The notes below the pieces were generated by a model. The model did no database searches and was not told the DNA's origin. It saw only the letters and a program-made list of their open reading frames with translations. 16,480 nt of DNA from positions 1 through 16,480 of the forward strand of contig DUMX01000259.1 of NCBI GenBank assembly GCA_012839665.1, given 5' to 3'. This DNA is from Gelria sp. (GTDB taxonomy: Bacteria; Bacillota; Syntrophomonadia; Syntrophomonadales; Syntrophomonadaceae). Positions 1 through 7,447 of this stretch are shown here, piece by piece. How positions within the stretch are numbered: the first letter of the stretch is position 1; the number at the start of each line of letters is the position of its first letter. Position numbers and translations under genes: made by a program.

Positions 1-2
1 CG

Positions 3-467
3 GCAGCGGTGGAAAACGGCCGGGACCTGGAAGCTCGTACTAAGATGCTGGTAGCCAGTAATATGGCGATAATGTCTTTTGCTATGTCAGGGCTCTTCTA
101 CCCTATTCATAATATAGCCCATGCGGTAGGGGGGCAACTTCGTATTCCCCACGGAGAAGCTAATGCCGTGCTTATCCCTATTTTAATGGAGCAGTATCCT
201 ACCCATTATCTGCCCAATGCTGAAGCCCTGGCAGATGCCTTTGGTATCTCGGAAACTAACCTGCCACCTGAAGCAGTAGTAACTGCAGCAGCGGAGAAGG
301 TGCGCCAATTGCAGCAACAATGTGGGGTTAACCCGCAGTTTGCGGCTGAATTAGATGAAACTGCCCGTGATTTGATGTTCTGGGCGGTACGGTTAGACCC
401 GGCCGGGCTTTTCTACCCGTTGCCCGACCCGGTAATAAGGGAATGTATCGCTTGTGCCTTCAGCTGA
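3..467 (+). CDS. Iron-containing alcohol dehydrogenase, C-terminal fragment (5' end outside window)
   Basis: This is the last ~155 residues of a group III (Fe-dependent) NAD(P)-linked alcohol dehydrogenase, a cytosolic enzyme that interconverts alcohols and aldehydes or ketones and is usually 380-400 residues long. The frame is open to the left edge, so the start and the NAD-binding domain lie outside. Around bases 100-160 it encodes PIHNIAHAVGG followed by PHGEANA. The first His of HNIAH and the His of PHGE are 14 residues apart, which matches the spacing of two of the iron ligands in FucO-type enzymes. The other two ligands would be upstream. Only the all-helical C-terminal domain is visible, so the substrate cannot be assigned. 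It converges on the HtrA-like gene, with a short palindrome between them. The family call is firm. Confidence 0.87.
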   Translation, partial: AAVENGRDLEARTKMLVASNMAIMSFAMSGLFYPIHNIAHAVGGQLRIPHGEANAVLIPILMEQYPTHYLPNAEALADAFGISETNLPPEAVVTAAAEKVRQLQQQCGVNPQFAAELDETARDLMFWAVRLDPAGLFYPLPDPVIRECIACAFS

Positions 468-482
468 TTGGTATGGGAATCC

Positions 483-504
483 GGGCGAACACATGGGTTC
501 GCCC
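483..504. repeat. Short palindrome (GGGCGAAC / GTTCGCCC) between convergent genes
   Basis: A perfect 8-bp inverted repeat (483-490 and 497-504) encloses a 6-base loop. It sits between the stop of the alcohol dehydrogenase gene and the stop of the HtrA-like gene. There is no U-tract on either side, so a classical intrinsic terminator is not supported. The sequence resembles the dispersed GGGCGAAC-type palindromes found between genes in many genomes, and could still act as an RNA 3'-end hairpin. Confidence 0.5.
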
Positions 505-530
505 CTACAGATGGGGGGATAAATTTTACA

Positions 531-1322
531 CTATGGCTTATTTAATGCGGTAGCAGGAATGGCCAGAGCCCGGTTTTGTTCTTCACCATCAATGGTTAAG
601 GTTCCGGTAGCGTAAATGATGCCAACTACCTGGCCTTTTTCATCAAAAACCGGGCTGCCGCTGCTGCCGGGGGCGATAGTGGCGGCAATGGTATATACCA
701 ACATCCCGGTTTCGGTTTTGTAATATTCCTTTACTTCGCCTCGGGAAGAAACCTGCTGAAATCCGCGAGGATTGCCGATAATGGTTACGGTTTGTCCTAT
801 CTCTACCATCTGGTCTGTAACTGCCGATAAGAAGGGCAGGTCTTTACCTTTAAGCTTTACTACGGCCAGGTCATAACCGTCAATAAAGTCTATGTCCTGG
901 CTGAATAAGCGATTACCATCGCTAAAGGTAACCTCTACCGCAGAAGCTCCCTCAACCACGTGGCGATTAGTAACGATTATCCCTTGCGGTTCCAGGTTGA
1001 AGCCGGTACCCTGGGTGCTGGTTACTGCTCCCCCGGTCCTGGTGGTCTGAACATAAACTACTGCCGGTTTACTCTGGCGTACCAAATCTTCCTCGGATAA
1101 GGCCTTATCCTGTTTTAAAAAATCCAGATGAGGTGGCCATAAAAAGGGCAGCCAGGCGTAGGAAAATGCAATGAATGCCATTAAGATTATTACGGCTCCA
1201 ATTTTTACTGCGGGATGGTTTCGTTTACCTGCAGTAGTTTCATCTTCCTCCCATAATTCCCATTCTTCTTCAGTTATGATGTTTTTATTCTCCTCATTTT
1301 GGAAGTGGTTGTTTTCATCCAT
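531..1322 (-). CDS. Membrane-anchored HtrA/DegP-type trypsin-like serine protease without a PDZ domain
   Basis: A 263-residue protein. Residues 1-35 are strongly acidic (many Glu/Asp), ~38-60 form one hydrophobic membrane segment, and the rest is a chymotrypsin-fold protease that would lie outside the membrane. The triad is readable: His121 in NRHVVEG, Asp151 in GYDLAVV, and Ser221 in APGSSGSP. Classical HtrA proteins run to 350-450 residues and carry a C-terminal PDZ domain. Here the protein ends about 40 residues after the catalytic Ser, so the PDZ domain is absent. The likely role is envelope protein quality control or a specific cleavage; the substrate is unknown. The ATG is preceded by GGTGGG about 8 bases upstream. 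It lies downstream of the COG2403 gene on the same strand, but a terminator separates them, so it probably has its own promoter in 1323-1427. Confidence 0.85.
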   Translation of the reverse strand: MDENNHFQNEENKNIITEEEWELWEEDETTAGKRNHPAVKIGAVIILMAFIAFSYAWLPFLWPPHLDFLKQDKALSEEDLVRQSKPAVVYVQTTRTGGAVTSTQGTGFNLEPQGIIVTNRHVVEGASAVEVTFSDGNRLFSQDIDFIDGYDLAVVKLKGKDLPFLSAVTDQMVEIGQTVTIIGNPRGFQQVSSRGEVKEYYKTETGMLVYTIAATIAPGSSGSPVFDEKGQVVGIIYATGTLTIDGEEQNRALAIPATALNKP

Positions 1323-1427
1323 GTTTTCTACCCACCATTAATATTTCTGTTCTTTTACTTCACTGCTCTAACCCGCTTGCCCTGGTCAAACCATTTAATT
1401 ATTCCGCCCCTAACTTATAAATTAAAA

Positions 1428-1461
1428 GCCGGTCAGTCTATATACAGTATAGCCTGCCGGC
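1428..1461 (-). terminator. Rho-independent terminator downstream of the COG2403 gene
   Basis: An interrupted inverted repeat pairs GCCGG, CAG and CTATA with TATAG, CTG and CCGGC around a 5-base loop. Read on the minus strand it is followed by TTTTAATTT, a plausible U-tract. It lies about 48 bases past the COG2403 stop codon and before the HtrA-like gene, so it would end the GNAT-COG2403 transcript and insulate the protease gene. Confidence 0.65.
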
Positions 1462-1508
1462 CTGTAATTGGCATTAATAATAAGTTTGAAAACTGTCCCC
1501 GGGCTTAT

Positions 1509-2822
1509 TTATAGGATTTTGGCCAGCAGTCTTTTTAGCTGGGGAGTACCTATTTCTTCCAGTTCGTAGCCGACTCTTACTGCAGGTTTGTTAATGGTCA
1601 TTACCCGACGCAGGTCGATGGGGGTTCCAATGACGACTATTTCCGCAGGTGAGCTATTAATAGTCTGTTCTAGTTCCTGAATTTGTGTCTTACCGTAACC
1701 CATGGCGGGAAGTAACCTGGATAAGTGGTTGTATTTGGCAAAGGTTTCTTTAATACTGCCTACGGCATAAGGTCGGGGGTCCAGCAATTCACCGGCCTCC
1801 AGTTTTTCCGCTGCTATTACGCCGGCTCCATAAGCCATGCTGCCATGAGTAAGTGTAGGGCCGTCTTCCACTACCAGTACTTTTTTGCCTTTAATCAATT
1901 CAGGTTGTTCTACGCTAATAGGCGAATTGGCCAGAACAACGGTAGCTGCTGGATTGTATCTGTTTATAGCTTCCTTGACCTCCTCTACTTTGGCAGGGTC
2001 AGCGGAGTCAATTTTGTTGATAATGGCAATGTCTGCCATACGCAAGTTAGTTTCTCCCGGATGATAACTAGTTTCATGCCCGGGACGGTGAGGGTCAACT
2101 ATTACTATGTGTATATCGGAAACATAGAAAGGAATATCATTGTTTCCTCCGTCCCAAATGATTACATCAGCTTCTGCTTCCGCCTGCTGCAATATAACTT
2201 CGTAATCAACCCCGGCATATACCACCATACCGCTATCAATGTGGGGCTCAAATTCTTCTCTTTCTTCGATGGTACACTGGAATTTGTCTAAATCATCATA
2301 AGTGGCAAACCGCATGCATACCTGTTCTTCCAGGTTGCCATAGGGCATAGGGTGCCTGATAACTGCAACCTTCTTGCCTGCTTCAGTAAGTAACCCGGCA
2401 ACGTAACGGGTAGTCTGACTTTTACCGCTACCAGTTCTAACTGCGGTAATAGCTACTACCGGACATTTAGATTTAAGCATAGTGGTTTGGGGTCCCATCA
2501 AGCGGAAATCGGCTCCGCAGGCCATAACCAGGGAAGCCTGGTGCATTACGTATTCATGGTGGACATCGCTATAAGCAAAAATCACCTGGTCAACGTCATA
2601 TTTTTCTATTAATTCCGGTAATTCCTCCTCGGCATATATAGGGATACCTTCCGGGTATCTGCTTCCTGCTAACAAGGGGGGGTATAATCTGCCCTCAATA
2701 TCGGGAATCTGGGTAGCAGTAAATGCTACTACCCGGTACAGCGGATTATCCCTGAAATAGGTATTAAAATTGTGAAAATCCCTCCCGGCTGCACCCATGA
2801 TAATTATGCGGTCTTCTTTCAT
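1509..2822 (-). CDS. COG2403 P-loop protein, cyclic 2,3-diphosphoglycerate synthetase-like
   Basis: A 437-residue cytosolic protein of the COG2403 family, whose archaeal members include cyclic 2,3-diphosphoglycerate synthetase. Bacterial members are common but mostly uncharacterised, so that reaction is only a family label here. The N-terminus (DRIIIMGAAGRDFHNF) looks Rossmann-like. A nucleotide-binding P-loop lies at ~127-135 (AVRTGSGKS), WDGGNND at 223-229 fits a Walker B/G3 position, and NKID at 269-272 is a G4-like guanine-specificity motif. Length agrees with the family. The ATG is preceded by AAGAGGTG with good spacing. The gene starts 24 bases after the GNAT gene ends and is probably co-transcribed with it from a promoter near 3440; a terminator follows. 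The family is clear and the substrate is not. Confidence 0.8.
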   Translation of the reverse strand: MKEDRIIIMGAAGRDFHNFNTYFRDNPLYRVVAFTATQIPDIEGRLYPPLLAGSRYPEGIPIYAEEELPELIEKYDVDQVIFAYSDVHHEYVMHQASLVMACGADFRLMGPQTTMLKSKCPVVAITAVRTGSGKSQTTRYVAGLLTEAGKKVAVIRHPMPYGNLEEQVCMRFATYDDLDKFQCTIEEREEFEPHIDSGMVVYAGVDYEVILQQAEAEADVIIWDGGNNDIPFYVSDIHIVIVDPHRPGHETSYHPGETNLRMADIAIINKIDSADPAKVEEVKEAINRYNPAATVVLANSPISVEQPELIKGKKVLVVEDGPTLTHGSMAYGAGVIAAEKLEAGELLDPRPYAVGSIKETFAKYNHLSRLLPAMGYGKTQIQELEQTINSSPAEIVVIGTPIDLRRVMTINKPAVRVGYELEEIGTPQLKRLLAKIL

Positions 2823-2846
2823 TAATTAGTTCACCTCTTAATATTT

Positions 2847-3380
2847 TTACTCTCCTGCGCTCAAGGAAGATGCTTCTGGTCCAGGGGTTGCTTTCGGCAA
2901 TTTATTATCCCGGGTGGTATCCCAGGAAAACACCTGTATATCGTGGCGCAACTCCCACCCCTGGTGATGATAAAACTTGGTAGCTGGTTGGTTATCCCTG
3001 AAAACAAATAGGTGAATTTTCAAGGCTCCCAGAGATTTTAGTTCGTTAATTACCTGTTTGAGCAACATCCGACCATATCCTCTACCCTGATAATCCGGAT
3101 GTACCGCCAGGTGATATATATATCCCCGACGCCCATCAAAACCACCTAATACGGTCCCAATTAAGCCTTCATTAATCCGCAGGACTAAACAAGTGGAAGG
3201 GTTTCTTTCTATAAAAACCTTAAGCGCTTTCTCTTCGTCTCCCTGACCTACTCCCAGTCCGGGGGTAGCTCTCCATAAATCCAGCATGGGCACCATGTCG
3301 GTTAGTTGCGCTCTTTCCACCTGGTAGGCATCATCTGAACTCTTCTTATTAATATTACCTTGTGAATTATCCGTGGACAA
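2847..3380 (-). CDS. GNAT-family N-acetyltransferase
   Basis: A 177-residue protein with a GNAT fold that would transfer an acetyl group from acetyl-CoA to an amine on a small molecule or protein. The acetyl-CoA motif A is clear at ~90-107: VHPDYQGRGYGRMLL, with the Q-x-x-G-x-G core at 98-103. The later NQPATKFYHHQGW (130-142) is the usual motif B. The chosen start is TTG at 3380: GAAGGG lies 7 bases upstream, and a nearby ATG at 3387 is out of frame with a stop codon between. The first ~18 residues are polar and probably disordered. It is the first gene of a two-gene unit with the COG2403 gene, so a functional link to that P-loop protein is possible but unproven. The acceptor substrate cannot be read from sequence. 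Confidence 0.85.
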   Translation of the reverse strand: MSTDNSQGNINKKSSDDAYQVERAQLTDMVPMLDLWRATPGLGVGQGDEEKALKVFIERNPSTCLVLRINEGLIGTVLGGFDGRRGYIYHLAVHPDYQGRGYGRMLLKQVINELKSLGALKIHLFVFRDNQPATKFYHHQGWELRHDIQVFSWDTTRDNKLPKATPGPEASSLSAGE

Positions 3381-3428
3381 GTTTCATCCCTTCGTTCATT
3401 TATAACTTTGGTCAAAATTTACTATTTT

Positions 3429-3458
3429 ATTATATAACTCATCATAAAGCTTAGTAAA
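3429..3458 (-). promoter_or_regulatory. Sigma-A-type promoter for the GNAT-COG2403 operon
   Basis: On the minus strand a perfect TATAAT (3429-3434) lies 18 bases downstream of TTTACT (3453-3458, 4 of 6 matches to TTGACA). The start codon is about 50 bases further on. The flanks are AT-rich. The call rests on motif matching alone. Confidence 0.5.
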
Positions 3459-3549
3459 TACTTGCTTTTAAAAAATGTTTGGGCCTTTTTGGCAGGAACT
3501 GCAAGGTTTGGTAACGAAATAGGTGGAAAGTTTATCAGGAGTGATAGGT

Positions 3550-4461
3550 GTGCTTATCTCACTAGCACAGGATATATGGGTGATAACCCCGGAGACGAAA
3601 CCTAGTTACCCCTACTGTAACTGCATGTATATTGAGGATGATATTCCTACGGTAATTGATTTGGGTGCCGGAGCCCGAGCGTTTGCTGCTCTGGACTGTG
3701 ACCGGATTCAACTGGCTCTATTAAGCCATTTTCATTTTGACCATATACATGGTGACAGCCTATTTAAAAATAGCAAGCTTATGGCGGGGTATGAGGAACG
3801 CTTAACTTATAGTGATGAGGCGGAGTACCTCGATTTTCATGGTTATCATCTCTGGGAACCTTTGATGGGATTTAAACGGAAAGCATACGGACAGGTAATC
3901 CCCCTGCCCGATGATGTACTGGCTCAGCCTGGATTTCGACCTATGCCCCTGGCCGGAGCTTTTACTGATGGGGATGTGCTTGATTTAGGTAAAATCTCCT
4001 TAACGACAGTACACCTGCCCGGCCATACCAGCGGTCATTACGGATTTTATCTGGAAAAGGAAGGCATCTTTTTTAGTGCTGACATCGATTTAGTTGCAGC
4101 CGGTCCCTGGTACAGCAGTAATACTGCAGATGTGGGAGATTTAATTCAGTCCGTGGAAAAAATAAAAACCATAGCTCCACGAATTATTGTACCTTCGCAT
4201 CGCCGCGTCCAAACCGAAAATATTCCTCAACAGTTAGACCGATTTATCCAGGTAGTTCTGGAACGTAACCAAAAAATATTTGAACTGCTGCGGACACCCC
4301 GTAGCCTGGATGACCTCGCCGAATTCCGCCTGGTTTTTCCCGGGCAGCAGAATCTATACGAAATTTTTTGGGAAAAAATGACTATCCGCAATCATCTGCG
4401 CTATCTTACCGAGCAAAACTTGGTACAGGAACTGCCCGATGGTCTTTTTCAGCGTCTCTGA
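3550..4461 (+). CDS. Metallo-beta-lactamase-fold hydrolase with C-terminal winged-helix-like segment
   Basis: A ~303-residue MBL-superfamily hydrolase, cytosolic with no signal peptide. The metal-binding set is complete: H60-x-H62-x-D64-H65 (SHFHFDHIHGD), H159 in LPGHTSGH, D178 in SADIDL, and H217 in VPSHRR, which predicts a two-metal site. The last ~60 residues (DDLAEF, then NHLRYLTEQNLV) resemble the small winged-helix C-terminal domain of many hydroxyacylglutathione-hydrolase-like and RNase-like MBL proteins. Start choice: GTG at 3550 is preceded by AGGAG with 8-base spacing. In-frame GTGs at 3523 and 3541 would add nine or three residues but have weaker sites. It is transcribed alone, divergent from the GNAT operon, and ends 12 bases before the convergent beta-lactamase-like gene. 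Substrate unknown; thioester or phosphoester hydrolysis are the common activities. Confidence 0.85.
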   Translation: MLISLAQDIWVITPETKPSYPYCNCMYIEDDIPTVIDLGAGARAFAALDCDRIQLALLSHFHFDHIHGDSLFKNSKLMAGYEERLTYSDEAEYLDFHGYHLWEPLMGFKRKAYGQVIPLPDDVLAQPGFRPMPLAGAFTDGDVLDLGKISLTTVHLPGHTSGHYGFYLEKEGIFFSADIDLVAAGPWYSSNTADVGDLIQSVEKIKTIAPRIIVPSHRRVQTENIPQQLDRFIQVVLERNQKIFELLRTPRSLDDLAEFRLVFPGQQNLYEIFWEKMTIRNHLRYLTEQNLVQELPDGLFQRL

Positions 4462-4473
4462 TGTTTGACAAGT

Positions 4474-6060
4474 TTATGGTTTAATTATTACTACTGCAGG
4501 TGTAGGATGTTTGCTAATGTAATAACTGTATTCATTACCTGCAGTCAAAGAATTGAGGGAAATAAATTGCTTACCGCCTATACTGATTTTCTCTGTTGAT
4601 TGGCGGTCTATAGCATGGTGGTATTCGATATAAGGTCTGCTATTTATAAACCGCAGACGTATATTATCTGCTATAAGCTCTCCGTTAATATATAGGGAAT
4701 AGTTGGGCTGGCAGTTATAATGTTCTATTATCGTTTGCGCCAGTTTCCCGATTTCCTGGTCTGCTTTATTATAATTAATACCTGTATTGTTTTTAAGCAC
4801 TATGGTTAAGGCAATTGGCTCTCGGTGGGGGAAATATACCAGGGCCATATCCCCGGATAAAGTAGATACGGTACCTGTTTTATTGGCAATTACTATATCG
4901 CCAGTAATATTCCGAGCTATCCGATTTTTGTCACAGGTTTGTACTAAATAGGTTATTCCCTGGCCAGAAAGACTATCATTAACCACCAACCGGTTTTCTA
5001 GCAGAACTAGCATTTTATTTAAATCTGACACGGTAGTATAATTGGCCGGCAGGGGAGAATTTATTTCATAGTATTTTCGATTAATCATAGTGTCATTAAG
5101 GCCAAATCGTTTACTTAGAGAGTTTATCTTTTCATATCCCAGAGTATCTAAAATAATATTGGCAGCTACATTATCACTGATGCTAATCATATAGGATAAT
5201 AATTGGTCATAGGAGTATTTATTGCCGTTTTTTTGATATTGAAGTGTCCCGGTACCGCCTACCCAAGTTCCTCGGGCATATTTATCAGCTTGCTTTAGTG
5301 TATATGTATTTTGCAGTTGCAAGTTACCTGCCTGAGTTTCTTCCAGAAAACTGAGCAAATAAAGAACCTTGGTTAAACTAGCCGGATAAAATCTATCGTG
5401 GCCACCGTAATTAATAGATGTGTCGGTGCTAAAATCATATATGCTTACCAGTACTGTATTGTTAGTGCTTTTTGCTAGCTTTTGTATAGTAGGTGATAGT
5501 TGTTGGTTTGGTGGGGGTAACATTTCTGCAAAACTGGAGTATATCTCGATAAACTTATCGGGGCTGTAATCTTGCAAAGAGGTGTCTAGCTCTGTAACCA
5601 TGATTATTTCCTTTTTAAATGAGACGTTTTGGCCAAACAGCTCACTGATGGCCCGCAAAGGAATATAGAGCCTACCTGCAATTATTTTCGCAGGAACATC
5701 TAGTTCTACAGCAATATTATCAATCATAACCGTACAGCTGTCAGGATAACATTCTACTACTCTGCCCTCTTTGGCTAATATGGCTTTACCGACAGCTTCA
5801 TCCCACTGTATATGAATATGTAAGTTTTCAGCTAAAAAGCGCAAGGGTACTAAAGTCCGGTTGTTTTCTATAATAGGTTTTACTTCCGGATTATCCCCAT
5901 CAATTAAAACAATTTTATCACTGACTATTGCGTGTGGATTATTCATTTGTAAGAATATGGTTATGTCTTCTGCCTCGTCTGCATTGGCAGCGCCCAGAGC
6001 ACTTGCTACCACAACCATGCTGAAAAACAGAGCCCCCAGGGCTATAAATGCCTTTCGCAT
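4474..6060 (-). CDS. Secreted class A beta-lactamase/DD-peptidase-like serine hydrolase with stalk domains
   Basis: A 528-residue exported protein. Residues 1-27 form a signal peptide (hydrophobic run 4-24, likely cleavage near ANA-DE). Residues ~45-157 are a copper-amine-oxidase-like N-terminal stalk domain (RTLVPLRFLAE, then GRLYIPLRAISELFG), a common cell-surface module in Clostridia and Bacilli. The catalytic domain spans ~185-435, with S228-L-T-K231, S295-D-N297 and K394-T-G396, the three active-site motifs of penicillin-recognising serine enzymes. A further ~80-residue beta-rich tail follows (YSLYINGE, then GGKQFISLNSL), possibly another stalk unit. I do not see a convincing Glu166 in the omega-loop: the region reads RKYYEINSP. 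A peptidoglycan DD-peptidase or sensor role is therefore as likely as drug hydrolysis. AGGAGAG precedes the ATG. Confidence 0.8.
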   Translation of the reverse strand: MRKAFIALGALFFSMVVVASALGAANADEAEDITIFLQMNNPHAIVSDKIVLIDGDNPEVKPIIENNRTLVPLRFLAENLHIHIQWDEAVGKAILAKEGRVVECYPDSCTVMIDNIAVELDVPAKIIAGRLYIPLRAISELFGQNVSFKKEIIMVTELDTSLQDYSPDKFIEIYSSFAEMLPPPNQQLSPTIQKLAKSTNNTVLVSIYDFSTDTSINYGGHDRFYPASLTKVLYLLSFLEETQAGNLQLQNTYTLKQADKYARGTWVGGTGTLQYQKNGNKYSYDQLLSYMISISDNVAANIILDTLGYEKINSLSKRFGLNDTMINRKYYEINSPLPANYTTVSDLNKMLVLLENRLVVNDSLSGQGITYLVQTCDKNRIARNITGDIVIANKTGTVSTLSGDMALVYFPHREPIALTIVLKNNTGINYNKADQEIGKLAQTIIEHYNCQPNYSLYINGELIADNIRLRFINSRPYIEYHHAIDRQSTEKISIGGKQFISLNSLTAGNEYSYYISKHPTPAVVIIKP

Positions 6061-6081
6061 AAAACTCTCCTATATGTAAAT

Positions 6082-6105
6082 AAGTCAGGGAATTTTCCCT
6101 GACTT
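6082..6105 (-). terminator. Perfect 11-bp hairpin between the PurL-like and beta-lactamase-like genes
   Basis: AAGTCAGGGAA (6082-6092) and its exact complement (6095-6105) flank a 2-base centre. The hairpin starts five bases past the PurL-like stop codon and ends about 20 bases before the next start codon. The minus-strand sequence after it (TATTTACAT) is only weakly U-rich. It could be a leaky terminator that lowers expression of the secreted hydrolase, or an mRNA-end stabiliser. Confidence 0.5.
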
Positions 6106-6110
6106 TAATC

Positions 6111-7211
6111 TTATGCTAATTCCTGTAAAATCTCAGGAGAAGGTTTGTTAGGTATAGTAGCTATGACCTGACCGTTATAGGTAAAAACGTTTTCGTCCTG
6201 GTCAGTAATCTCACCAATTACGGCTGCAATGCCGTTCTTGCTACGAATAGCTTCCAGTACTTTATCAACATTTTCCGGCTCCACTTGTAGTAACATCCGG
6301 GCCTGAGTCTCACAAATAAATATCTCTTCGGGAGTAATATCCTTGGTTTTAACCGGGACTTTATCCAGTTCAACTTTTGCGCCTAAACCTCCAAAACGAG
6401 CGGATTCACATACAGCAGCTCCAATTCCCGCCGCCCCCAAATCAGAGCAGGCTTTTATTTCCCCGGCAGTAAAGGCAGCCAGGGTAGCGTCCATAGTAGC
6501 CCTTTCCTCGGCAAAACACGCCTCCGCAGGCTGCAGCACCGGTACTAAGCCCGCCCGGTACAGGGTGTCATTACCATCGGTACCCGTTTCCCCGATTATA
6601 ATGATTTTATCACCCCGGGATTTTGCCGGTTTGGTAAGGGGTTTTTCCGTAATTTGTTTGCCAATAACTGCTACTACCATAGCGGGAACGATATCGCTAA
6701 ATGAAGTGGAAAAGCCTCCTCCCACTACAAATACACCCATGCTTTCGCACATGTCCGCAATCCCTTTAAGCATCAGGTTGATTCTATCTTTACTGGTCAT
6801 AATTTCACAATTACCGCAGGTACATTCACCCTCAAAACCGCAGGGGCCAACAATAACTTCGTCTTCCAGAGGACGGGTACCAATGAAATCTAATAGAAAC
6901 ATGGGTCTGCCCCCCATAGCCACAACATCACGCATGGCCCCTCCGGCTCCAGTAGCGGCAGCATCATAAGGCCGGGGAACACTGGGCGAACAGTGGCTTT
7001 CCATTTTAGCACTAATAAAGCAATCGGAATCAGGTATTCTAACTACAGCAGCATCATCATTAGCATCTGGTCCTACTAGTAAAGCTCCGGGCCAGGTCTG
7101 GTTAACTTTTTCATTAAGCTGTTTAAATAGGGCAAAATCAATGGCTTTGTCGGTGTTGTGATGCAGGTGGACAAATAGAGCATGTATCAGCGCCTTTTCA
7201 ACCTTATTCAT
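6111..7211 (-). CDS. PurM/PurL-fold AIR synthase-related protein with a four-cysteine cluster
   Basis: A 366-residue single-unit member of the AIR synthase/FGAM synthase (PurM/PurL) superfamily, ATP-dependent enzymes with a C-terminal AIRS_C domain. The nucleotide-binding N-terminal half shows GPDANDDAAVV (47-57), then MESHCSPSVPRP and AAATGAGGAMRDVVAMGGRP (84-103), closely matching the PurL signature. It is far shorter than large PurL (~1,300) or small PurL (~740) and has no glutaminase part, so it is probably not the housekeeping FGAM synthase. After GTRPLED an extra loop carries Cys124, Cys130, Cys132 and Cys135 (C-x5-C-x-C-x2-C), suggesting Zn or Fe-S binding. AGGAGG precedes the ATG with good spacing. 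Its substrate is unknown, and HypE/SelD/ThiL relatives show that the fold serves many pathways. Confidence 0.72.
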   Translation of the reverse strand: MNKVEKALIHALFVHLHHNTDKAIDFALFKQLNEKVNQTWPGALLVGPDANDDAAVVRIPDSDCFISAKMESHCSPSVPRPYDAAATGAGGAMRDVVAMGGRPMFLLDFIGTRPLEDEVIVGPCGFEGECTCGNCEIMTSKDRINLMLKGIADMCESMGVFVVGGGFSTSFSDIVPAMVVAVIGKQITEKPLTKPAKSRGDKIIIIGETGTDGNDTLYRAGLVPVLQPAEACFAEERATMDATLAAFTAGEIKACSDLGAAGIGAAVCESARFGGLGAKVELDKVPVKTKDITPEEIFICETQARMLLQVEPENVDKVLEAIRSKNGIAAVIGEITDQDENVFTYNGQVIATIPNKPSPEILQELA

Positions 7212-7316
7212 AAAAACTGCCTCCTGTTAATATAGTTGTTTTACTGCAAATCGGTGGGTTTGCCATTAAAATTTATCGTGCTATATTTTATCATAAACTG
7301 CCAGGTATGCAAAACT

Positions 7317-7432
7317 GATGACCTGCGGCTGTCACCATGGTATGGTAGAATTTAATTACACCAGAGCTAACATTTGTATTCTGGGGATTAGGAGAGGTTA
7401 TGCAATGACTACACGATATGGAGCAATTGTAG
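7317..7432 (+). repeat. Left direct repeat flanking the R-M module (duplicated HIRAN gene leader and first 9 codons)
   Basis: Aligned by eye with 10630-10754, this stretch is about 90% identical. It matches in the TGAC...GTCA dyad, the ACCAT...ATGGT palindrome, TAGAATTTAATTAC, the ribosome binding site, and ATG plus the first nine codons of the HIRAN gene. Most differences are C/T or G/A transitions. One gap of roughly 9-10 bases falls near 7362. Similarity ends abruptly after GCAATTGTAG, within 16 bases of the end of the leftward methyltransferase gene. Confidence 0.85.
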
Positions 7433-7446
7433 AAGGTAATTACTAG
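7405..7446 (+). pseudogene. Truncated 5' copy of the HIRAN-domain gene (13 codons)
   Basis: The ATG at 7405 opens MTTRYGAIV, identical to the start of the intact HIRAN protein at 10727, then reads EGNY and stops at TAG 7444-7446. It keeps a good ribosome binding site (GGAGAGG). It meets the stop codon of the convergent methyltransferase gene, with one base between them. It is best read as the left remnant of the gene into whose duplicated 5' end the R-M module was placed. If translated, the peptide is probably meaningless. Confidence 0.6.
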
Positions 7447-7447
7447 T

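Noticed and set aside
1725..2291. 188-codon open frame on the plus strand
   Set aside because: Antisense shadow of the COG2403 gene, with no ribosome binding site or recognisable domain.
6343..6969. 208-codon open frame on the plus strand
   Set aside because: It lies wholly antisense to the PurL-like gene, which has clear family motifs; the antisense peptide is low-complexity Pro/Ser/Ala with no domain.
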